From Hirudinaria manillensis (taxonomy: Eukaryota > Annelida > Clitellata > Hirudinida > Hirudinidae), in NCBI GenBank assembly GCA_034509925.1, contig CM067536.1, forward strand, positions 5,279,501-5,343,500: 64,000 bases of DNA, written 5' to 3'. Both the position numbers and the translations under genes were made by a program. The notes below the pieces were generated by a model. That model was not told where the DNA came from. It was given only the letters and a program-made list of their open reading frames with translations, and searched no databases. Below are positions 1 through 10,348 of this stretch, one piece after another. The first letter of the stretch is position 1; every line of letters begins with the position of its first letter.

Positions 1-2330
1 AACTGCCTCGACATACCTTTCGATCTTCGCGGTGTCTTCATCTTCTGGCAGCTTCTTTATGGCGATGAGACGGGACAGCGCATCAGCTTGACCAAAGTGA
101 GTGGATCGCCTATACTCGATGACAAAATCATACGCAAGCAAGACGAGTTCCCATCGTTGGAAATGATTTGCTGAATGAGCTGATATACCAGCCTTGGATC
201 TGAAGATCGACAACAGTGGTTTATGATCAGTCAGCAACAGGAAGCTTCTGCCGTAGATGTAGCGATGAAACTTTCTTATCGCAAATACTAAGGCCAGAGC
301 TTCTTTCTCGATCTGTCCGTAGTTCTTCTCTGCGTTGGTGAGAGATCTACTGGCATGTGCGAACGCCTTCTCCGTGCCGTTCGGGAAGCGATGAGAGATG
401 ACTGCTCTCACTCCATAGTCACACGCGTCCGCAGCAACGACGATGTCCAGTCCAGGGTCGAGGTGCGTTAACAACAGATCTGACTGCAACACTACCTTGA
501 GCTTTTCCAGAACTCTCTGGTGTTCAGCAGTACACACGAATTTGTCTTCTCTTTCCAGATCGTCCAGGAGGCCTCTCATTGAACGCATATATGGCACAAA
601 AGACGAGTAGTAGCTTATCATACCTAAGAACGATTTTAGCTGCTTTTGGTCCTTAGGCGCTGCTTGTATTTTCTCGGGATCTGGTCGACGGCCATCTTTT
701 GAAACCATATGTCCCATGAGGTTGATTTCCGGTTTTGCGAAGGAGCACTTCTCCATTCTGACACGAAAACCACAATCTGCAATACTTTAAAAAGCCTGGA
801 CGTTATTGTTGTGCTCTAGAATTGTTGATCCTCTCACAATGACATCATCTAGGTATGCCGCACAGCCATTAAGTCCTGTGATCATTCGATCCATGGTTTC
901 TTGGAAAATGCCAGGTGCGCATTTTATCCTAAAGGGTAAAGCTGGTACTGGAAAAGGCCCTTGTGTGTATTTATCTTCACCAGTTCCTTCGAGTCATCTT
1001 CCATCTGCAAGTATGCGTCCGCGAAGTCAATCTGAGTAAACCAAGCGCCTTGGTTTAGACGAGCAAAGATTTCGTATGGGGTTGACAGGGTGACGGTGCA
1101 TCTCGAGTGCTTCGTTTAATCCCGTCTTGAAATCAGCACAAATACGGACTGATCCGTTCTTCTTGGGCACTACAACAATTGCGGCAGCCCAACGGCTGTA
1201 GTCCACTTTCTTCAGGACTCCTTGTTGCACGAGACGCTCCAGCTCTGCGTTGACTGCTTCCTCCTGAGCGAACGGAATCTTCCTCTGTCGGCAAAAGGTC
1301 GGACGCACTCCCTGTCTAACAATCAACTGTGCTCGAGTCTTGCATTTGCCCAACTCCTCTTCAAAAACATCCGGGAATCGTTCAGCCAAACCCTTGGCAA
1401 GTTGTCTCCCTTCTTCTTCTGCTCAATGTTGCAGCAGATGGCATTGAAGGCCTTCTGTAGAGGTGGCAGTTGGTTCATCCACTCGATGCCGTGGCCTGAA
1501 TATCTTCTGCAGGTGAATTCAACATCAAATTGGTCCAGGACCTCTATTGGCGTTCCATTTGCAGCTCCCAGTGAAGTCGTCGTTTCTTCCAGAGATGGCG
1601 AACCTATCTGTCCCTTTGTGTCTCTGCTTATGATCGTGACATCTGCACCAGAGTCCGACTGCATTCTAACCTTCTCCGAAGCTAACTTCAGCGTACCTGC
1701 GATTGGTCCTGAGATCTGTGTTGATTTTTCTGACTCGACCTTTGAATTTCATTTCCTTTCTGTAACAGTCCTTCTGTGGGCAATCCTTCTTGAAATGCGA
1801 CAAGTATCCACAGATGAAGCAGGTACCCTTGGACGATTCTCGAGGATTCTCTTTGTTGGGGAGAATATGTCGAGTCTTCTTCCTCTGGTGGCCTCTTTGT
1901 ACTGCATTAACAGCTTGCGTGCCGTCTACCATGTCGGCGTCTTTCCTCAGACTGACAATGTTCTCACACTCATTTACCATGCCTTGTAGAGTGCTTCCTT
2001 CCTGCTTCTCCAGCTTCGACACGAGTGCGCCTGTCTTGTCGGCATCCGACAACTGCATTGCGTGATTTCCTGCTTCAAACCGTCCCATCCACTTGGAAAG
2101 GGCGCCCCAGACTCAGGATCATAACTGGATTGAGTTATCTGTCCGATGAGCTCCGGGGGTAGATCCGATTTTCTGTCGGTCTGTATGGCTTCTTTACACT
2201 AAGGTTTCAGGGACTGGAGTAATTGCAACAATGCCTCTTCCCATGGACGGTTCTCCTCGTCTCGGCGGATTTCTTCCTCGTGACGACGTGTTTCTTCTTC
2301 GTGACGGCGAGTTTCCTCCTGTCGACGTTC
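1..2330 (-). mobile_element. Decayed Ty3/gypsy-type retrotransposon, copy A (gag zinc knuckle, protease, RT, RNase H)
   Basis: Read on the minus strand from about 2330 down to the window edge, the domains follow the Metaviridae order. There is an Arg/Glu-rich gag segment (about 2330-2170) and a gag end with a CCHC knuckle (about 1820-1860, CFICGYLSHFKKDC). A retropepsin with DSGAD follows at about 1655, then the RT fingers and palm (about 1390-800) with the YLDD catalytic motif near 850-860. The connection and RNase H regions occupy about 780-1 and end in a conserved FGQADALSRL motif. The frame shifts at least near 1085, near 960 and near 785, so it is not a working pol gene. No LTR is visible, and the 3' side continues past the left edge of the window. 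The protease and gag frames abut or overlap around 1664-1666. Family assignment rests on motif order; the exact clade is not determined. Confidence 0.9.
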
Positions 2331-2342
2331 ATCGTCGCGTCG

Positions 2343-3230
2343 TCAATTTTCTTCAATGAACATCGTCATAAATGTGTCATCAAGGTAAGCTGCACAACCT
2401 TTCAATCCTGCGAGCATACAGTCCATGGCCTCTTGAAAAATGCCTGGTGCGCACTTGATTCCAAAGGGTAGTCTCTGGTACTGGAACAGTCCCCTGTGTG
2501 TGTTGATCGTTAACAGCTCCTTTGGGTCTTCATTGACTTCTATCTGCAGATATGTATCTGCCAAGTCAATTTGAGTGAACCATGCGCCCTGGTTCAGGTG
2601 CGAGAAGATTTCTTCCGGAGTCGGCAGTGGGTGTCTATGTGTCTCGAGTGCATCATTCAGGCCTGCCTTGAAGTCGGCACAGATTCTTACAGTTCCATTT
2701 TTCTTGTGCACGATAACTATCGGCCCAATGACTGTAATTTACTTTCTTCAAGACTCCTGCTTGCACGAGACGATCCAGTTCATCATCCACGGCTTTCTCC
2801 ATAGCGAAGGGAATCTTCCTTGGCCTGCAGAAGATTGGGCAACTTCCTTCCTTCACCTTGAACTCTGCCTTCTTTTTGGTGCATCGGCCCAGTTCCTCAT
2901 TGAAGACGTCAGGGTGTTCATCCAACAATTGCTTTGTCAGATCCCCTACTTCAATTGGTCTGTGTTCCACTTGACAACAGATGGCATTGAAGGCTTCAGC
3001 AAATGGTGGTAACTGATCCAACCACTCGATGCCCAAAAGTTGATCCACTTCCTTGGCCACGAAGCAGCGACCATGGCCGGAGTATCGCGAAATTGCACGT
3101 CGAAACAACCAAGAATTTCAATTGGGGTGCCGTTTGCAGCTGACGAAGTCACTGAAGATTTGTCCAGTTCTGGAGCTCCAATCTTCTCCCAAGCGTCGAA
3201 GTTGATGATGGTAACATCATTGCATTATTT
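2343..3230 (-). mobile_element. Decayed Ty3/gypsy-type retrotransposon, copy B (protease end and RT only)
   Basis: On the minus strand this fragment runs from the C-terminal part of a protease (about 3200-2990) into RT. It has the same domain order as copy A but a clearly diverged sequence, so it is a separate insertion or a different family member, not a recent duplicate. The RT frame shifts near 2711. RT stops just past its YLDD catalytic motif (about 2365-2375), where the gag-like Arg/Glu repeat of copy A begins within about 30 bases. The junction at 2335-2345 could be one element inserted in another, or a deletion joining two copies. No terminal repeat is seen at either end. Confidence 0.85.
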
Positions 3231-3495
3231 CGATAGAAAAGAATGAGATTTCGTAATTTTTTTGAATAAACAAACATCATTAAATGGACATTTTTCATTC
3301 TTTGTTGGTTAATACAAGAAGAATAGATTTATTCCAACTCGTAGGACTAGAATTTGTTTCTTCTAGAGTCCTTTTCAATAACTGGAACTATGCCGATTCA
3401 ACTTTTTTTCATTATCGATTATTTTGATCAAAGATAAGTGAGATGTGTGAGAGATAAGACATATTTGGAAAATGAATGGATTTTGAAAACGAATG

Positions 3496-3501
3496 TTTAT
3501 T
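3496..3501 (-). other. Candidate polyadenylation signal of the ShK-like gene
   Basis: AATAAA on the minus strand, about 105 bases past the stop codon at 3607-3609. The position fits a short 3' UTR. No transcript evidence is available. Confidence 0.45.
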
Positions 3502-3606
3502 CACGGAAAAAATAAGAGATTTAGTTGATTGACAGTTTTTGTGCAATTTTTGTAACAAAATGAAGAAAATTCGGGGATATTCTATAGGTGACTTTTAAGG
3601 AGATCT

Positions 3607-4135
3607 TCATCTGTCTTCAAGATCGTCAACTTCGTTATCAACGCTGCCACCTGTTGCGATAAAAATATTTTAAATATATATCCATAACAAATACGTTCAT
3701 GTTAGATAAGATGTCGTCACCTCGGCATGTCAAACAGCACCTCGTCTTGATAGTTTCGTCGTCGCAATAGCTGCTGAACTTTCCACACCAATCTTCTTCG
3801 CCGTACTTGCAGTCTGTAAAAGTAAGAAAGTATTTTATCGTTATCATTCGAATTGGATGCTCATCTAAAGTCTCAAATGAAAAGCATGAAAAAACCTTCG
3901 GGATTCTTTGCCGCAACGGATTGACATTTCTGACAGCATTCTTTTTGAATGTAACTTTCGTAGCAGTCGATGTCCAAATATCCGGCACAGTAGTCATTAT
4001 CCGTGCATTCTTCTATACGTGGAAATGGTTTAAAATCAAATTTACTTGACTTCACCGAAATTGGTAGTCGGAAGTGTTACCTTGAGCAAAGGTAACTGCC
4101 AGGAAGAGGAGACAGACGACTGAAAGATACTTCAT
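3607..4135 (-). CDS. Small secreted protein with two ShK-like six-cysteine motifs
   Basis: Four exons: 4081-4135, 3896-4012, 3721-3813 and 3607-3650. All have GT-AG introns with matching phase and give 102 residues. The first exon encodes a clear signal peptide (MKYLSVVCLLFLAVTFAQ). Each of the two middle exons carries one motif with six cysteines, spaced C-x5-C-x7-C-x8-CC-x2-C and C-x7-C-x6-C-x8-CC-x2-C. This resembles ShK-type domains, which occur in secreted proteins and in venom peptides of several phyla, but the last three cysteines have compact CCxxC spacing. The final exon gives an acidic tail (VDNEVDDLEDR). One motif per exon suggests internal exon duplication. If the last intron is retained, the frame instead continues to a stop at 3638; the spliced form is preferred because its tail is compact and the acceptor is good. 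Whether it is a toxin, an antimicrobial or a structural protein cannot be told from sequence. Confidence 0.75.
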
Positions 4136-4204
4136 CTTGATATCTTGATGTGATAGTAACTCGACTGTTCCGATGAAACTATGATGGTGAACGATTTTGC
4201 CGTC

Positions 4205-4213
4205 CTTTTATAG
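4205..4213 (-). promoter_or_regulatory. TATA box of the ShK-like gene
   Basis: CTATAAAAG on the minus strand, 70 bases upstream of the start codon at 4133-4135. This spacing would put transcription start about 40-45 bases before the ATG. A strong TATA box fits a tissue-restricted secreted peptide gene. No comparable TATA box was noticed in front of the housekeeping genes in this window. Confidence 0.6.
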
Positions 4214-5115
4214 ATTTGGATGGTAGCGTGGAGACTTTTTATTTCAAAGTAAATGCATTGGCCCACGCCATCCACGCCAAAACAAATAGAAGGGAAGACG
4301 CTTCGCAACAAAAGCAGGAAGTTTATTGTCTTTCAATACACGAGTTATCTCAAATGAATTAAAATAAACAATAAAATTCATAAAGTTATGTATTAGTTTC
4401 GACTTATGTGTTTAATAGTATATGCCAACATTTCTTCGCAGTCGACTTAAATGGGTCATTATTGATTCGTAACAAGTTCTTTACCTTTTGTTCAGATAAT
4501 CTTCCATATCTGCTAACTTGCCTTGCATATCTCGTCAAAGTCATTTACAATGATTATAATTTTGTTTAATTAACTTCCGTATTATTTTTACTTCTCTGAC
4601 TATATTCAAAAGTTTTATGAATAGCATTATGAATAATTTATAATTTAATATAATCTATTATAATTAATTGCAAATCAAGCCTGTTTATTAACATTATTAT
4701 TCAAGCCTTTTTAGATAAGGCAATTCAAATAGTGAGAACTGAAAATCATTAACATCCGAACACAAACAAGTGCACTTTAAGTAAATAACTCAGTTTTTAT
4801 CAACAAACAAGACGACGAACTACGTAAAGATAATTAAACAGTGAAACCGTTAATAATAATATTATTATATAATGTTTAATAATAATAATACTATTATTTA
4901 ATTTTTTTTGGTTTGGCAATTAAGTATGTTATTGGACATGTGGAGAGGTGAGTCCAATGAATGGACGGCCATTGTTACACCTCCATCAACATAACAAATA
5001 TTGAACAGTCAAAAAAAAAAATCGCATCGCCAATGTCAAGATCTCAAAGATATTCAGCAGTCAGATTTTGGCAAGCCTTTCTTTGTCTGATGGTAATGAC
5101 TTTGACAAACTGATA
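4214..5115. other. Intergenic, AT-rich
   Basis: Lies between the 5' end of the ShK-like gene and the 3' end of nucleobindin. It holds AT-rich simple sequence (runs of TAA/TTA around 4850-4900) and no coding frame I can support. The part next to 5115 must contain the nucleobindin 3' UTR, but I could not place a clear AATAAA. Confidence 0.6.
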
Positions 5116-8100
5116 CTAATTTTCTGCTTTAGGCTGTTGAATTGGTTGTTTATCCTGTTGCAATTGCTCTTTCTGATTGACTTGCAATCCTTCAGGAATA
5201 GAAATGGGTGCCTGATCCCCTTTAACTATGTGCTGTCCGTCCATGACTTGTTGGTCAGACTGAGACTTCAACTGCTGCTTCTCATTTGGAAGAGCCTCTG
5301 TGAGACTTGAATTACCTGCCACAAAGCATACTTTCAGCCTCAGAGATTCATAAGTTCAAAGGTTCAAAAGTACTCTACCTAGTACCCCAATCTCCACAGA
5401 GAGTTCCTCATTGATGCCTTCTCTGGATTGCTAAACAATGAAACTTGAAATTAATTATATTATTAACAAATTACCATGTAACCATTAGATTAGAATAATT
5501 ATTGTTAATAAGTAATAACTGTAAATGATAAAAAAATAGTAATAAAAAAAAACTAATGAAATGAGTCCAGGACATCACCAGTTTTAACTTCTCCAGCTTC
5601 ACCTTGTGTACTTTGAGATCATTTTCATCAAAAACTGCCTTTCCATCAATTGCCTGCAGAAATATCATTTGCTGCATTATTCCTTAAAATATTCCAAATT
5701 AGCAAATTAGCAAAATAAAATTATGAATGCACTGATAAAGAGACAACATTGAATGATCTATTATAAGTGCCTAACATTGTTAAATCCATTGCAAGAGTGT
5801 CACCATAGAACAAAGGGAAGTATTGTGATTCAGGTTTGATCCATTTTGTAATAATTGTAATATATAATAACTTATTTATAACTAACTTTATGTTATACTA
5901 TTACAACTAATAAAATAACTTATTTATAATAACCATTATTAATGCAAATGTGCTTAAATGCTGCTGAACAGGTTTTAAACAAAAGCAAAATGATGAACAT
6001 TCAACGTTTTGAAACTAGTAAAAATAAAACTCAAATTAGCAGGACATCAACGCAGAATAATAACGACTTAGCAGCTACTTTGTTGTCATTCATTCATTCG
6101 TTCGTCGCACCTTCCATTCTTCGTCCGACTGAAATTCATCTTTGGTCGAGTAGGAAATGAATTCTCCGAGACTGATTACTCCGTCCGTGTTGTTGTCAGC
6201 TTCGGTGACAAAATGTTCTCTCATCCTGTTCATCTCCTCGTACCTTTCCACCAGGTCATCCTCGGGGGCATTCTTGTCGTATACTTTGTCCAACTTGAGG
6301 ACATTTCAGAGATTAAAAGTATTAATTAATTAATTAATTATTTAATTATTTTAGTAACTAATGAAATTCTGATTGTTTTGAAGAATAAAAATCTTAAAAT
6401 ATTAAAAAGAAATGCATAAAACGTATTTTGTCCATATTATGTATGTAATCGTGGATTTAAGGCTTTTCACCTCATTTTGAAAAAGAGCCTCCACTTCGTT
6501 GTGATCCCAAAGTCCATCACCATTGACATCTGGTCCATTTAGAAATAGAAAATATTAAATGTGATTAAATCAATGGTATAATAATTTGATAAGAATTCGT
6601 TATGATAAACAATAATCTCAAATTAGTTAATAGTGTTTTAGACTAACCAACCAGATCTTACATTTCACCCCATTCAATCGATAACTTATTAATAATTCAT
6701 CATGATTCGTTATGATAATCAATATTCTCAAATTAGTTAATATTTAGCATTTTAAACTAACCAATAAGATCTTACATTTCACCTGCCTCAATCAATAACA
6801 TTACATCTCCCATCGATCTCCACTGTAACAACCTAAATATTTTTAAAAAGTTCATACCACGAAGGTGAAAGAATGTCTTCGGATCAAAATCCTTTTTATC
6901 CAATCCATCAACTTTCTCCCAAATGTCGAGTAGATGCGCCTTGTTACCCTTGAAAAACAAAAATAAACTGAAAATATCATTCACTTTAATCTTCAGTTAA
7001 TCAAAAAAAAAACAAAAAAACATTTAACCCTTATTAACATATGTTAATAAAACATTTAGCCCTTATTAACATATGTTAATAATAATGTTTCAGTTTAACA
7101 AGGTAACAAAAATATATTATGAAATACATTAACATAAAGCAAAATAAAATATAAATTAATAAAATAATTATTATCTCCTGCAGAAAATATACTTATTTAA
7201 TGAGTAATATTCATTCTCTAAATTCTAATTAAATATACTAAAAGCACTGTTTAATCTACATAAATCCAACTTGTCACACATTAATGAACACTGGCAATGA
7301 ATAATAACAATATAACAATAATTATTATTTTTAATAATTATTAGTAATAATAATTATTATTATTATATAATATAATAATATAATTAATATAATAATAATA
7401 ATTATTATTATAACAAATATATTACAAAAATTGAATAAAATGATTATAAATCTTGCACAAAGTTAAAGCAAATAAACCAACGGGGTGGTGCATCTTTGGA
7501 TGATCCTTGTGCTTCTCCTCCATCATGAGAATCCTCTTTTCCTCCTCCTCTCTCTTCTTTCCATCCAGTCGATCCAACATCCTCCTCTTCTCCAATTCCT
7601 TTTCCATCTCGTAGACCTTGAATGCATCCTTACGCTTTCTGTCTATTTCTTCGAGATCCTTGCTCGTCTGTGAGTGAGTGAGTGGGTGAGTGAGTGAGTG
7701 AGTGAGTGAGTGAGTGAGTGAGTGAGTGAGTGAGTGAGTGAGTGAGTGAGTGAGTGAGTGAGTGAGTGAGTGAGTGAGTGAGTGAGTGAGTGAGTGAGTG
7801 AGTGAGTGAGTGAGTGAGTGAGTGAGTGAGTGAGTGAGTGAAAATGACAGCAATTCATAAGAACAATCAAGTAACCTGTTATGACTCTGTTAGTAGTTAT
7901 GTTATGAGATGATGTGCTTTAAATGAGATGTTTTAAGTTTGGTTGGAACGTTTGATCAGTTTATTTCAATTTAATTCAGAATTAAATGAAATTTAAACTT
8001 TATTTCAAATGAATTTAAAAATTAAATGAAGATGTCAGAAGGTGAAGAAATTCTGAAGAGAATCCAGAACTACAAAGGGGTCACTGGCCTGGAAATGAGC

Positions 8101-9302
8101 TCTTAAAACATAAACAGTTCACATGAATCTTTGCAAATAACTAGGTCCAAGACTAGAAAAGCACGTAAATCTAATGAATATAAGTAAAGTTCTGCTTGGA
8201 TGCTTTAAATTCTTACAAAGAATATGGTAAAGATTTTGTGAAATTACAAATAAATTTGATAAATTAACTCTGGTATTGATTCAAAGATTGTATTTTGTGG
8301 AAAATAAATAATAAACAAAACAAATAATGATGATCACTTCAATAAATGCTTTACCTAAAGTCACAATAAAATGGTCAATATTTTGAAAGATTAAATCATT
8401 AAAAACATGAAAATTGGCAGTGTTTTGCTGGTGGTTCTGGTGGTGGTGATGAATTCAACAAACCTGAACTATGAGTTTTTCAAGATCAGCAGCCTCAAAA
8501 GTATTTACGTTGAGGTAATCTAAATGTGCGAGGAGTTTCTCTTTCTCAGAGATATTTAAATTATTCTCCCCTTTTGTGAGGTTCCTCAGGGCTGAGAAAC
8601 AAAAATTAGAAAAAAATAATAGGGTTTTTAATATTAAAAAAGAACTGGTTCACAGAAATAAAATAAATAAATTAATTATTTAATAATTTTTAAAACGTGC
8701 ATCCAAATTTAGACGATCATCACATTGTTTCAGAATAGTCTTCAGCTTCATGAGATTCCTTAATCTGTCCAGTTCCTTTCTCTTAAGCTCATCTAGTCTG
8801 GATCTTATATTTTGTGAAATAAATTCTAAATTCATTGAGAATTCTTTTGCCTGAAATTTATTGAAAAGTTTGATGAGAATACTAAGTTAAGTAAAGTTAG
8901 GATGCATTTTTGAGCCAGGGAATCTTTCTCAGAGACTAGAATTTATCAAAATACAATTTAGCCAAGTAATCAATATTAATAAAATTTTGGCGAATCATAC
9001 TTTGTCGGCCAATCCTTTACCCTCAGTCATGATTTTGCTTCTGAAACGTTCATCAGTCATTAGCAAAGCCATGACTTCCTTAAGGTACTTCTTGTAGGAT
9101 AGCATATAAATCTACAATCATACCAGATACAACAGTTTTCATTCTATTGCTCAGTTATTTGAGTTACCAAACAGAACTTTACCTCAGCATCAAAGTCATC
9201 ATCTTCATTTTGTGTATTGGAAGATTCTGTAACTGTTGGCAATCCATTGATGCATTTGGCAATTATAAAGATGCATAAAGCAATGAGAAATCCCTTTTCC
9301 AT
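5116..9302 (-). CDS. NUCB: Nucleobindin (calcium-binding Golgi/secretory protein; nesfatin precursor family)
   Basis: Eleven exons: 9183-9302, 9001-9111, 8724-8850, 8464-8591, 7482-7667, 6858-6948, 6471-6529, 6111-6293, 5579-5653, 5379-5430 and 5116-5315. All phases close, giving 443 residues against about 420-460 in vertebrate NUCB2/NUCB1. Residues 1-20 are a signal peptide. Next come the nesfatin-like N-terminal region (YKKYLKEVMALL), a conserved SRLDELKRKELDRLR stretch, and a long basic/acidic coiled-coil segment (about 175-235). Two EF-hands follow: loop 1 DVNGDGLWDHNE (about 255-266) and loop 2 DNNTDGVISLGE (about 307-318), both with intact Ca2+ ligands. The C-terminus is Gln-rich as in the family. 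Nucleobindins bind Ca2+ in the Golgi lumen and interact with G-alpha proteins. The donor of the 7482 exon is GTTGGT, chosen because it keeps phase and matches the family. The exon at 7667 is preceded by a (TGAG)n microsatellite. Confidence 0.95.
6595..6783. repeat. Imperfect tandem duplication in a nucleobindin intron
   Basis: A segment at 6595-6669 is repeated at 6705-6783. Both copies contain TTCGTTATGATAA, CTCAAATTAGTTAATA and ATCTTACATTTCACC in the same order, with about 110 bases between starts. It is an intronic duplication and has no coding content. Confidence 0.8.
7020..7083. repeat. 32-bp tandem duplication in a nucleobindin intron
   Basis: Two adjacent copies, 7020-7051 and 7052-7083, differ at two positions. 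Each contains the palindrome TTAACATATGTTAA, so the region can form two identical small hairpins. Confidence 0.85.
7671..7840. repeat. (TGAG)n microsatellite, about 42 copies
   Basis: A near-perfect tetranucleotide array with one visible variant (GGGT at about 7681). It lies in nucleobindin intron 4, directly against the acceptor of the exon starting at 7667. On the transcribed strand it reads (CTCA)n and ends in CACTCACAG at the splice site. Confidence 0.97.
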
Positions 9303-10348
9303 CCCAACTAACCTAAATGGTACTAAATTTAAATGTTTATAATAAAATTTACTTTGAAACTATAGATACATTAAGATAACAGGTTATAGATGATTCTTAA
9401 GTGACAAGATGTTACCGGGAATACAGTGGCTAGGAATTTCAGCAATTTTCTAACAACGAATGTCAATTATCAAAAGAAAATAAAATAAAACGACAAATAC
9501 GCAGCGCCAACGCGTCAACGATGTAAATATAAACTAAACGAAACTAAAGGTGAAACTATTTCAAAAAGAAATATTTTATTGCGACTTGTAACATTTATAA
9601 AGGCATTATTCTTAGGAATGAGAACATTTCAAAAATTAAGGATAGTATCTCCTTATTTGCAGGAAACAGTATTTTATTACATCGAATATGCATATCTGAG
9701 TTGAGAACATAACGTTTGAATTGAACGCCGGCCCGCCCATTTATCTGAGGTCTAGTAGCCCTGCCCTTGCAGGTCTCTACCCGATTATCCTCATACACTC
9801 TGCAGACCTGGCTATCTCCCACCACCCATCCTCTGACACCAACTCAAGACTCCTTTATCCCATACACCCGAGATTTGGAAGGGAATTCAAGGCTCAAGGG
9901 CTCTCATAGATCAATCTTTACTTTTTACTTTATTCACAATTTAATTGTGATTTGAGATTCAAGATGTAATAGATTTATTTTTTCTAATATAGGTACAATT
10001 TACCCTCCCCAAAAAGAGTTGGTACCTCTTTGAAAGACACAGGACAAGTTTTTTATGCTTTCTAAAATTTTAATGATTATTTAAAGCATTCTTTTTCACA
10101 GTCTCATGTTTTATTATTTTTCCCTTCAAAAAGAAAATTTTCAATATTACCAAACTTTGTCAAAATGTCCAACACAGAAAATTTCATCAGTTGAAACTAA
10201 AAGATGAACTGTGATAAAATAAATAATAAGATTTCACAAAATGAAGGTTAATTGGTGGAATTACTGACATTAATTTAATTATAAAAAAAAAAATAGATTG
10301 CAGAATTATAATGAATGGTGACAGTGAATTATTTTAATTTTTCACCAA
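9303..10348. other. Intergenic between nucleobindin 5' end and RER1 3' end
   Basis: Holds the nucleobindin promoter and 5' UTR near 9303-9550 (no TATA box noticed) and the RER1 3' UTR near 10100-10348. In between, 9715-9910 is clearly more GC-rich than its surroundings. On the minus strand it has an open frame of about 80 codons with no family I recognise (includes VCRVYEDNRVETCKGRAT). It may be a fragment of a mobile element. Confidence 0.5.
10110..10115 (-). other. Candidate polyadenylation signal of RER1
   Basis: AATAAA on the minus strand, about 235 bases beyond the RER1 stop codon (10349-10351). Confidence 0.4.

Noticed and set aside
1222-1989. 255-codon plus-strand open frame
   Set aside because: Antisense shadow of the retrotransposon gag, protease and RT regions on the minus strand.
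7643-7870. Open frames made of repeated Leu-Thr-His-Ser
   Set aside because: They are translations of the (TGAG)n microsatellite; no gene is needed to explain an open frame in a four-base repeat.
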